This document shows, piece by piece, positions 44,227-54,056 of a stretch of DNA of 64,000 nt. The DNA is from Adineta vaga. Lineage: Eukaryota; Rotifera. Made by a program: the position numbers and the translations under genes. Numbering within the stretch: the first letter of the stretch is position 1; each line of letters starts with the position of its first letter. The DNA lies in the NCBI GenBank assembly GCA_021613535.1, contig CP075494.1:4278001-4342000 (forward strand), given 5' to 3'. Below the pieces are notes generated by a model. It saw only the letters and a list, made by a program, of their open reading frames with translations. It had not been told where the DNA came from and did not search any database.

Positions 44227-44890
44227 TTTTATTCTAATCTAAAAAGAAAAAAAATTCTTAGAAAATCACTCTAAACATTGCATCACTAATAGAGTATGAA
44301 ACGATGTATTTCTTTTTCTTTTCTTATCTATATAACTCGATTAACGTGTGAAGAATGAATGAAAAGAATGAAAGAAAATTATTTTCAGTATAGTAGACGA
44401 TAATCGAAAGAGTATATAGTCTATAAAGTACAAAAAAAGATCAGCTAGTACAGTAACATATGTACTTAATCTGAATATGAATTTGATAAGATTTCGAATG
44501 ATCATTTCAATAAGTGAAGATATGTAACTCTACTTATAGCATTGTGTCGTTTGTTAATAAATAAATAATTCAAGAAATATATCTTAATCCATAATAGAGA
44601 ATGACAATATCAATATATCGATGATTATATAATCACGGATTGCGATGCAATATACTCTATAGTCGTTAAACGAAGTTATTCTGTTTTGTTCGTTCTTATG
44701 TAACTGTAATAAATACTGAAGTAAAAAAGAAAAAGAATATCGATGATATAAATACATCGAGTCAAAAATATATCTATCATTCTTAAGCATTGAAAAGTAT
44801 TTCTTGGTTTATCTTATCATTTGTTCGCGACTAAGAAATTATATTTTTATGTTCTAGATTGTATTCCAGTAGAAGAAAAAAAAGTAAATC
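44227..44890. promoter_or_regulatory. Bidirectional promoter region of the mysC/mysD pair
   Basis: 664 bp between the two ATGs. On the plus side an acceptor-like ttctag (44852-44857) and a second cag|tag site lie just before the mysD start, so mysD may have a 5'-UTR intron. TATA-like strings (tatataactcg near 44330; gtatatagtctataaag near 44413) occur on the mysC side. No cyanobacterial-type operon signal. Confidence 0.5.
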
Positions 44891-45931
44891 ATGCCATCGT
44901 CACTTCGAATTCTTCATTTAGTTGGTTCTGTATACAATGATTTTTACTGTGATTTGTCCTATCGATATGCAGAAGGTTGTTTGGAAAATATAGCAACTGT
45001 TTCATTGGTACAAGACTTTCAAATTGCCTATATTACACCTGATGGTCAGTGGCGATTTTCTCGTTCGCTCAGTCCAAAAGATATCGATGCTGCCAATCCG
45101 ATGTCATTATCCGATGCAATACAATTCATAAAAGTACAAAAAATTGATCTGATGATACCACATATGTATTGTATTCCTGGAGTGACCCATTATCGTGCCC
45201 TATTCGATCTTCTTCATATTCCTTATATTGGTAATAGTCCGGATGTCATGGCATTGACAGCTCATAAAGTAAAAACGAAAGCAATTGTCGCAGCAGTTGG
45301 AGTTAAAGTACCTGATGGTGAATTGCTCCGTCAAGGAGATGTTCCCACCATTTTACCACCAGTGATTGTCAAACCTGCAAATGCTGACAATTCTTTAGGA
45401 GTATCGTTAGTTAAAAATATCAAAGATTACGATGTTGCTCTTAAAAATGCATTTAAACATGCAGATGAAGTGTTAGTCGAAAGATTCATTGAACCTGGTC
45501 GAGAAGTTCGATGTAGTATCATTGTCAAAGATGGACAACTCATTGCTTTACCATTAGAAGAATATCGATTGGATTCAGAACATCAACCTATTCGTAGTTA
45601 TGATGATAAATTTCCAGAGTTAGATAGCGATGGTAAATTTATTGGTTATCCTGAAGATGATATTGGAAAACATTGGATTGTCGATAGGAATGATTCGGCT
45701 ATCAAAAAAGTTCAAGAAATGGCTAAGAAATGTCATCTTGCTTTGGGTTGTCGTCATTATAGTCTATTTGAATTTCGAATCGATCCAAACGGAGAACCTT
45801 GGTTTTTAGAAGCTGGATTATTTTGTTCGTTCGGTGATGGTGGTGGAATATCACTTATGGCGAAAACTGCTGGAATATCATTAGAAGATTTATTGAAAAT
45901 AATGATTAAAGAAGCAATGAATAATGCATGA
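44891..45931 (+). CDS. mysD: MysD-like ligase (D-Ala-D-Ala-ligase homologue, shinorine-type MAA synthase)
   Basis: Intronless, 346 residues, family length. N-terminus RILHLVGSVYNDFYCDLSYR, then QIAYITPDGQWRFSRSLS, MIPHMYCIPGVTHYRALFDL, IPYIGNSPDVMALTAHKVK, AIVAAVGVKVPDGELLRQGD, VIVKPANADNSLGVSLV (ATP-grasp Lys and Ser loop), VLVERFIEPGREVRC, LPLEEYRLDSEHQPIRSY, CRHYSLFEFRIDPNGEPW, FLEAGLFCSFGDGG. The C-terminal FLEAGL-CSF replaces the NTxPG box of true D-Ala-D-Ala ligases, a mark of MysD. MysD adds a second amino acid (Ser, Thr, Ala, Gly) to mycosporine-glycine, making disubstituted UV absorbers. Animals do not make D-Ala-D-Ala, which also speaks against a cell-wall role. Confidence 0.87.
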   Translation: MPSSLRILHLVGSVYNDFYCDLSYRYAEGCLENIATVSLVQDFQIAYITPDGQWRFSRSLSPKDIDAANPMSLSDAIQFIKVQKIDLMIPHMYCIPGVTHYRALFDLLHIPYIGNSPDVMALTAHKVKTKAIVAAVGVKVPDGELLRQGDVPTILPPVIVKPANADNSLGVSLVKNIKDYDVALKNAFKHADEVLVERFIEPGREVRCSIIVKDGQLIALPLEEYRLDSEHQPIRSYDDKFPELDSDGKFIGYPEDDIGKHWIVDRNDSAIKKVQEMAKKCHLALGCRHYSLFEFRIDPNGEPWFLEAGLFCSFGDGGGISLMAKTAGISLEDLLKIMIKEAMNNA

Positions 45932-47060
45932 TGGTATTTTTTGTTTATTTATATTTTATTTCTTTGTTTTTCGATTCAAATAAATAATTTATTTCATTAG
46001 AAACATATAGACCATCCATCATTCCAACACTTAAATCAAATAATAATGTCATTGTATCATATGTGAGAGCTGCTGGTCTCTTTTTGAAAACTAGTTTTAT
46101 TTCGGCTGAAAATTTTTCTGTAATAGCTGAGGTAAGAACAGTTCAGAGATGCAGCGTCATCCACGAAATCTTACTTAATATTGAGTTTATGAGTCATCGA
46201 GAGAAGTGCACGACGCACAACAATAACAAAACACATATACATAAAAAACTTAGAGTAATTTCATGTCGAACGCCAATAAAGCATCATTTCATACAGTACC
46301 GGTAGAACTTTGTCTTCCGAATTCTTGATTATCAGATTGATTGGGCTATCCTTTTTCCAATGAGAAATATTTATGCACGATTCAATTCAATTCAACTATG
46401 AATATTTATCGTCGCTGTCAGGTAACTATGTATTATTCACTCATGTCTAAAATTTAAGTTGATAAATTCATTGTAAACTCAGACTTAAGTTATACACACG
46501 CACACTGATCAAAAGCTCACTAACATACATAAGAATATCCAACCAGATATTGTATTATGATAAAATAAGATTCTGTTCAATTTTTTCATAGTTTAACTAT
46601 CTGTTTTCTTTCATCTGTAGACTTTTAGCACGAAGACCATTGTAGAAAAAATTATATATGGAGCTGAAGGAGCAAAACGTTTGACAATTAAATTGATTAT
46701 TTCACTTTTCATGTAATTCAAAAAACGCCTAGTAGGACCATACAGATTTATGATGGTTTTTTTGTATTACTTATCACATTTTCTCATAACTTCATTGCTC
46801 TTTTAAATACATTTAGTGTGATGAATGTAGGATTAAGTCTATGTTAAGTTTTGAATGACTCTGTAACTGTTTCAATATACTTCGATTAGGTTATAATATG
46901 ATGTTTATATATGTAAAACAAACAAAATAGGATCTTTAAATAGAATCAAAAGTTTAAAGCGACGTCATCGAGTTTTAAATTGCCCTCATTCATTGTATAG
47001 TCTAATCAAATGAGGAGCGTTTGTTTATCTTGTTCGTTCGGTGATGGTGGTTAAGTCATC
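45932..47060. other. Convergent spacer with a small mysD-like scrap
   Basis: Mostly unassigned. At 47030-47051 a 22-base string is identical to 45823-45844 in the mysD 3' region (codons for CSFGDGG). A short frame near 46645-46715 (TKTIVEKIIYGAEGAKRL) is not supported as a gene. Confidence 0.45.
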
Positions 47061-48020
47061 TTAGTGAATATTGATTTGTTTTATAGTCTGACGATTTTGT
47101 TGAACTTTACCCATTGTTAATGTATGAACAAATGGAACTACGCGTGTTGTTCGACGTAGGATATTTTTAATGACTTGACGAATATCTCGATCTAATAAAA
47201 TAGTACATAATGTTGCCAGAGCAACTGCTATAGATTGTGTTACCAAATTAATTAAATAAGGATATTTTGTCGGCGTTAAAAAGTATACAATACTTGGTAA
47301 TCCACCAGCTATATAAATACTGATTAGAAAAACAATATTTCGAAGAAATTCAAGATCACGTTTAGCACGATTTTGTGTAGTTTTTGTATTCATAATAACT
47401 TCTTCTAATCTCTTCATTTTATAGAAAATATATAGATAAATACAAATAGTAATTAGTAATGGAATAATATAATATGCAAAGATAGCACAAACAACATGTA
47501 ACGTATTTTGCAGTGGTATAAAACATAATTTTTCGGGATGATATTGAATATCTTTCGTTATCAGAGTAGATGATGTAATTAAGAGAACGACAAACCATTG
47601 AATACCAATAAGATAATAATGTGTTTTGAATTTAGTTAACCATCGATATTTAGTTGAAAGAACACAGAAAAATATTCGTGATATGGCTTGAATCATATAT
47701 GAATGTAATACACTGGCAATGCCTACATAACTGAAATAGGCTCGCAATTGACATCCAATTGTACTTGTTTCCCATTGTACAAAAAGAAAGAAGATATAAT
47801 TGATTATGGTAATGATGCTATAGAAAATCGATGCAAAACATGTATTACTTATGAGTAAATGATGAGTTGTATGTAGACGAGGTTTAGTTCGATAGATTAA
47901 AATCAATATAGTAGTACAAATTGTTATTGCAAAAATACCAAAGACACTGGATAATAATGCTACAAGATGATAATCTTCTCTCGTAGTAATTGTATCCGTA
48001 TAAACTGTTGTTGCATTCAT
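47061..48020 (-). CDS. Rhodopsin-family G-protein-coupled receptor
   Basis: Intronless, 319 residues, seven hydrophobic segments in the GPCR spacing. Start MNATTVYT has an N-glycosylation site. TM3 begins after a Cys (STIGCQLRAYFSYVGI) that pairs with the Cys of the second extracellular loop (YHPEKLCFIPL). The end of TM3 reads AISRIFFCV (Arg of the DRY position). TM6 contains IYIAGGLPSIVYFL. The NPxxY of TM7 is replaced by LATLCTILLDRDIR. It resembles the expanded peptide-receptor-like class A GPCRs of rotifers. Ligand unknown. Located in the plasma membrane. Confidence 0.8.
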   Translation of the reverse strand: MNATTVYTDTITTREDYHLVALLSSVFGIFAITICTTILILIYRTKPRLHTTHHLLISNTCFASIFYSIITIINYIFFLFVQWETSTIGCQLRAYFSYVGIASVLHSYMIQAISRIFFCVLSTKYRWLTKFKTHYYLIGIQWFVVLLITSSTLITKDIQYHPEKLCFIPLQNTLHVVCAIFAYYIIPLLITICIYLYIFYKMKRLEEVIMNTKTTQNRAKRDLEFLRNIVFLISIYIAGGLPSIVYFLTPTKYPYLINLVTQSIAVALATLCTILLDRDIRQVIKNILRRTTRVVPFVHTLTMGKVQQNRQTIKQINIH

Positions 48021-48859
48021 TTTTTGTTTTTTTCATTTGACAAAAAGAAAGAAGCTTTTCTACTATAATAAAGAATATATCAATAGAGTAATTAATAATT
48101 GAAGAACTCATCACAATGACATATTAGAAAAATAATCATGAAAATAATTTATTCATCTGTCATTCAATTTTATTCTTGAAGAAATTTCAAGAACATTCCA
48201 AAGTATTTCTTCGCAATGAATTTGTTTTAGAATTTATTGTTTCGATTCACATTCATAATCAGTTTTTTTCTATCTAAGGTGACAACAAACATTGAAAATG
48301 AAATATTTTAAAAAGATATTGAATAGAAATAGAAGAAAAAAAAGAAAGAACATGATTACGAAATCAGACATGATATAAAATAGTGCTTGAAAAACTGAAA
48401 TAAAATATTTATGTACGTCAATCATTATGTTCCAATAATAACAACAAAAAAAAATATGCTTTTGATTATAGTCTATCAAATATCAGGTAATCATCGATAT
48501 CTATTTTTATATCACAAACTATCGGAGGTACTCAATATGGGTTGAAATAATTTGATCGGTCGGGACCAAGAATGAGGGTGTGAATAAGGCTTAAAATCAA
48601 CACCTCGCACTCCATTTCTTCTTGTTTGTTTTTTAGGAGTGGGCGTAATGAAACAAACGAAAAACAAATATAAGGTCATATCTGCCGAGAAGAAAAGAAA
48701 ATGTTTCTTTTCTCTTCTTTTTCTCTTTCACATACAGTCAGGTTATTCATAATTCTTCTGTTCATAGCACGTGTATACACAAGTAACTTTTTTATGTTGT
48801 AAATCTTTTCTTTCTATAGTTATTGATTTCATTTCAACGTCATAACAATTTGTTCAACG
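48021..48859. other. Divergent spacer between GPCR and GST genes
   Basis: Contains a weak G-rich/C-rich pair (gagggtgtga at about 48573, tcaacacctcgcactcc at about 48598) reminiscent of the stronger hairpins at 6703 and 10841. Nothing else recognised. Confidence 0.4.
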
Positions 48860-49630
48860 ATGTCTTCAATCGTAGACACAAGTATTTATCCTCATGCAAC
48901 TGGAGAAGCAGAAAAAACAGTTAAAGTACATTCAAATAAACATGAACTTGTCTTTTATGCTGGATGGTTTTGTCCATTTGTACAACGAACATGGTTGGTT
49001 TTAGAAGAAAAAGAACTTCAATATGAATATCGTGAAGTAAATCCATACAAAAAGGACAAAGAATTTTTGGATATTAATCCACTTGGTTTAGTTCCTGCCA
49101 TTGTGTACCACGGACAAGCATTGTACGAATCATTGATTCTTAATGAATTTCTGGAAGATGAATTTCCAGATTCTAAGTCTCTTTTGCCAAAAGATAGTTT
49201 CCAACGTGCACGATGCCGACTTTGGATTGATTATTTAACAAAAAAATTTACACCAGCATTCTATCGAACTATGCAAGCTCAAGAAGAAGATAAACAGAAA
49301 GAGGCTCTTAATGAACTTGTTGCCACTCTTAAAAACTATCTTGATCAAGTCAAAGGTCCTTGGTTTTTAGGTGAACAATTTTCATTGACAGATATTACTG
49401 TTGCTCCTTGGATCCGTCGTATGTACATTCTGGAAGAATATCGAGGATTTACAGATGACCTTGTTGGTGGACATTGGTCAGATTACAAAAAACTCATTAA
49501 TGAACGACCAAGTGTTATTAAAACATCGTCAGATTCGCAGCGTCTTATAGAAATTTATCAGCGATATTTAAAAAATGAAACACAATCTGAAGTTGGCAAA
49601 GCAATACGAGCAGGAAAATCATTACCATAG
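48860..49630 (+). CDS. Omega-like glutathione S-transferase
   Basis: Intronless, 256 residues. Thioredoxin-like N-terminal domain with ELVFYAGWFCPFVQRTW: CPFxxR is the catalytic Cys motif of omega GSTs. LGLVPAIVYHG (cis-Pro) and LYESLILNEFL (Glu-Ser glutathione binding) follow. The all-helical C-terminal domain has WFLGEQFSLTDITVAPWIRR (N-capping Asp). Likely cytosolic glutathione-dependent thiol transferase/dehydroascorbate reductase activity. The C-terminus has a basic extension. Confidence 0.88.
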   Translation: MSSIVDTSIYPHATGEAEKTVKVHSNKHELVFYAGWFCPFVQRTWLVLEEKELQYEYREVNPYKKDKEFLDINPLGLVPAIVYHGQALYESLILNEFLEDEFPDSKSLLPKDSFQRARCRLWIDYLTKKFTPAFYRTMQAQEEDKQKEALNELVATLKNYLDQVKGPWFLGEQFSLTDITVAPWIRRMYILEEYRGFTDDLVGGHWSDYKKLINERPSVIKTSSDSQRLIEIYQRYLKNETQSEVGKAIRAGKSLP

Positions 49631-49876
49631 ATATTCTTTGTGATTAATCTGACTAGAATATGCTGATTCTCTAAATAAAGTTATCTTTCTCATTTTGAGG
49701 GTGATGATAAGTATATTAAATCTAATATTTCAACTTACTCCTATCCCATATTTTTCATGGATGATACTCTCTTTCATAACTAAATATTGAAAAGAATATG
49801 AATCTGATCGTCTCTTGTTTATCATTCTCATACTCTCAATAGACTTCTTTTTATTAGAATAAGCACAAAATATACA

Positions 49877-52202
49877 TTAGAGTTCAAATTTAAAGCGTTC
49901 ATGTGATTGAATTTTGATTTTTCTTTTCGGTATTTCCGATGCATCGAGTGTTTCATTAGGTAAAGGTGCTCCATTGAGTAACCATTGTCGCAATGTTTTC
50001 TTGGCATCACTATTGTGATTAAAAACGTGCTCCAATTCGCCATTCGGTTCGATTGACTTCATCAATTTACACGTATCGACACTTTCTTCGGTCACTCTTT
50101 GTCCATCCTAAACAGTTAAAAAATAACCAGCTCTTTCATTTATAACCAATGAAGTTTTGTAAAGCCATCGTATTTAGAAGAGAGTAATATTCTGATGATT
50201 TTTTTCTGCATACAGAGACATATGTTATCGAAATAAACTAACTACCTCTTTCTGTGACTCAACGTACAAACAATATGACTTACGAATGGAATGGTCCATT
50301 CACTAGCACGAAAAGCAGCAAGCAAATCAGCAGTATTCCCAATGAACAGATGTCGCAGTAACATCTGAGACTGATCTGGTAACTTGAGTACAATGTGATC
50401 TTTAATTTTCTCAGCTAATTTGCGATGTTGAAGGACAAGAGAAATCATGTCATTGATGGTCGATGGTTCCAAAGAAAGAATCCATCGTGAAACAATAACA
50501 AGTTCGTTAGCATCGAATATCTACAGTATACGATATGACTATGACTCGTTCAAAAAATTGTTTCTATTACTTGATACATTGGACCATGAAAACCAATAGA
50601 ATAATTAAGAAATTTACTAGCACCAGGATCTCCTTTGACAATTATTTCAGAATTTTCTAGTTGATTGCATATCTTTTCGACATCGCCAGAACTGAATAAA
50701 TCGTTAAGGAGATGTCCTTCGGGACCTATACGTATTGAACCATGCATTCCTTTAGCACCAGCTGATTTCTTTTTTATTAACTTGATGAATTCTTGTCGTG
50801 GTGTTAACACCTTTTGTTTGTCAAAGAATTGTCGAAGAGTGCTATCGATATTACCCGCCATTCCATACGCTACATATCTTTAAAAAAAACTCAAGTAATA
50901 TTATGAAGTATTTTATATTAAATATTATATTCCTATTGTTTTTTACTGACATACCCTGTCCAAATGCGTTTCCAATGTGCTTGAACAGCTTCCTCGCCTT
51001 GTGTCTCCATAATTTGATTGAGATACATTGTCACTGCATCTCGAGCATATCGTCCATGTCCATTAACATTATTATCAATAGTAGTATGTAAGAGGGAAAA
51101 ATTCGAACTTAAATTATATCGTTCGAGTATTTTTCGAAGACCAGCATGATGTGCAGGTGACGTAGTTTCGAGCCACTAAAATTCGTAGATTAGAGCGTTG
51201 TCAAAAAGGATCTATGTGGATCAAATTAAAGTTACTTACCAATGTGTAACCCAGAATTTCCGGTTCGTATGTTGTTGGAAACAGTGAAGTGGTCAATGGA
51301 AGTAGTGGTTTTTTAAAACTGATTTCAAAAATTGATTGTTGATCAACAAATTCACGTGAAAAAATCGATGGAACTTTGAGACCCAGACTCTCGAGTACAT
51401 TCAAATAGACATTGCAATGATTTTGTGATATATCACCGTTGCCCATCTCATCGATATAGATAGCAAACAGTTTACCTGAAGTTTCTGACATGGGTCCTTG
51501 TGGTACACCACGCAACCAAGCACCATCTGTGAGATGATAAGGTGCATGTTGGATCAAATAAGTCGTTAAATGTAGTTTTGTTTGAGCCCACCAGAAAATA
51601 GAATCACTAGATACAGGCTGGCCAGCTTCGCACCCTTTCAATAGAAAACCGAATTAGAATTGCATTCATATTTATATCTAATTACTAACAATCAAGATAG
51701 TTTTTCTTGAAAAGTCGTTCAAAAATATAATTCAATTTTTCGTTGACTTTTTTCTTGTCGTATGGAATATAAGTAAAATGATCGGGGAAGTCATGATTAT
51801 CGGCATGATCTTCCATCATATACTTCGCAGCTGCAGTGTGCATTCGTTCACTAAATTCTAAATATGGAAGTTAATTCAGATTTGACCGATCATTTTCAGT
51901 GTAAACTAACCTTTGGCAATATCCATTTTGTCCCAATGGTTTTCGGGATTGATAAAGAAATGAAAGAGATCACGATATGAGTAATCATCCAATGTTTTCT
52001 TCTCCTTCTTCAACGCTTCTTTATTCATCTTCATTTGTTTGCTTTTGAATAATCCATACATACTTGTGATAGTAGCACCCATCAAACATACAACGACTAC
52101 CATTTCAATACTCGCCATTGGACATAGTAACCAGCTCGACACATTATCCATCAAGGATGATGTTTCGTTTGCAAATGCTGGTATGATATTTAAAAATTGC
52201 AT
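49877..52202 (-). CDS. Membrane-anchored iron-containing redox enzyme (haem-oxygenase-like fold, bacterial type)
   Basis: Seven exons (about 52202-51912, 51856-51690, 51640-51239, 51177-50957, 50880-50571, 50520-50286, 50108-49877), introns 48-60 bp except the last (about 180 bp) . Exon 1 carries a TM anchor (ASIEMVVVVCLMGATITSMY). The body shows PYHLTDGAWLRGV, YIDEMGNGDISQNHCNVY, LFPTTYEPEILGYTL and TIDNNVNGHGRYARDAV, the order and motifs of the bacterial 'iron-containing redox enzyme' group on the haem-oxygenase-like diiron scaffold, where such Glu/His/Asp-x3-His sites bind metal. The later exons (GMHGSIRIGPEGHLLNDLF; NYSIGFHGPMYQ) form a second module. Substrate unknown. The bacterial affinity with metazoan introns suggests old transfer. 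Confidence 0.68.
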
Positions 52203-54056
52203 TATTCGCTTTTGAATACACTGAATCTACAATTATATTGTAAAATCAATAGTATAACTAATTTGTATGCTGAAATAGTTTCAAAATACTAATCACTATC
52301 ATGGATAATTTTGTATAAATGACTATAGAAGTATGTATAAATAAAACGAAGGGATCTTACTTAATGAACGCACTTATAATAAAATAACGACCTTTGAAAT
52401 GATTTCTATTTTGATTTTTATCTGCATGTACAAGAAGCGGTATATATTCTGTTATATTTCCTTCATGTGGGTGATGTCTCAAAAAAGTCGTCTACACTTT
52501 TCATTAAACATAAAATATACAGAATGAAATGACATACTTAGCTTTTTAGAAATTGACTTCAATTCAATAAAAATAGCAAGCTTTTTATACGAAACTTTTT
52601 CCTTACATAATTTTATGTTTTAGCATAATCGGTGACCTTTGTACTGCATGCTTTTTTAATCTTTTCCATTAAGATGTTCTTCCTCTATCATAAATCTTGC
52701 ATCCTTATCTAAAAAACTTTTATAATTTTTTCCCGTATGAGTCAACGGTAAGAGAATCTATTCTCCCATGTAAATATGTGATAACAGCAAGCTTAGTACA
52801 AAAAATTTTTCAATCTCTTTTACCAAGGACAAAAAAATTGAATACTTTGTATTGAATCACATGAGTACTGGTTAATCATTTTGTTATGTAATCATAATGT
52901 TTTTTTAGCAAATTGAAGGAGAAAAACAACACTCATCTACTGTTATCTTCGTTAAAGCTGAAAAGGTGCTGCTGCAAAACTGTGATAAAGTCCAGTATCA
53001 AATCACGATCAAAAACAACATTAAAACTTCAACCTTGCAATATAAGAGTGTTTAATAATAAAATTTTTTGTTTTAGAGAATCTGAAAATTTTTCAAAGTA
53101 CATAGACTTTCTCCAATTTTCCTTTCTCCGGTATATTCATAATCGCTGTATCGAAACAGAATATCAATTTCAACGAATTCGAAAAGAACAATACAACACT
53201 CTAACTGATTTTAATCCACTTTCTCATTTTACTCGATGGAATATTTGATCCTTTCTTAACTGACTATTGAAACGTAGTTTTAATTTAAAATTACAAATTA
53301 TCTTTACTGTTTTTAAAAATACATTTATATTTCATAAAAATTGCAATCATTAAATTGATTAATAAAACAAAAGTGAAGGTAAAAAGTCTTCGAATTATTT
53401 CTAAATACTATTTACTCGAACTATATATAGTTACGTATAGTACATACACTTATATTGATTGCCATTAAATTAATCAATTTGTCCGTCAATCATATATATA
53501 GAATCCAGTTAGTAATCAATCATTTAATAAAGTATTGTCATATGTACTCAAGTGAATTGAAGACAGATATAATAGAATAATATATCCTTAAATATATATT
53601 GAATTCGATCAAGAAAAACCTCATCATCAATGTCGAAGTATGTGCACCTACTAGTATCTATTAATAGTAAATGACCTGTGATTAGAAACCATGTAGTAAG
53701 ATGACAAAAATCGCTCTATACGCTGAATCAATAAAAATAAGTACAAAGATAACGGATTTTCATACTCATATGCACGTATGCATTTTTGAAGAAACTTACT
53801 TCATCATAGTTACCTATCTGTTTTCACTCACTATTTATAAACGAAAACATATAAAAAAGGACTGATCAAGTCATGATCATTTGTACTTAAACTATGTGTT
53901 GTTACTGTGGAAAAAATAAGAAATAGTGATTAGTTTTTCTTTTTTTTTATTATTCGAAATAACTTGATGATGAGGTTAATGCAGTTTTTTTTCCAAGAAT
54001 TACAACGACAATAAAATAAATCAATTCTCGCATGGAAAAAGTCTATTTGCCAAGGG
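52203..54056. other. Spacer, 1.85 kb
   Basis: Very AT-rich. A plus-strand open frame at 52913-53248 (111 residues) has no start context, no domain and no codon pattern like its neighbours, so I do not call it. The 3' UTR of xanthine dehydrogenase lies at the right end. Confidence 0.45.

Noticed and set aside
42865-45931. Cyanobacterial contamination as explanation of mysC/mysD
   Set aside because: The genes lie in one continuous sequence with intron-bearing animal genes on both sides and share their AT-rich codon use.
44891-45931. Peptidoglycan D-Ala-D-Ala ligase
   Set aside because: The C-terminal NTxPG metal/substrate box is replaced by FLEAGLFCSF and the length and N-terminus fit MysD.
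52913-53248. 111-residue plus-strand frame
   Set aside because: No recognisable motif, splice context or promoter; AT-rich spacer of similar composition on both sides.
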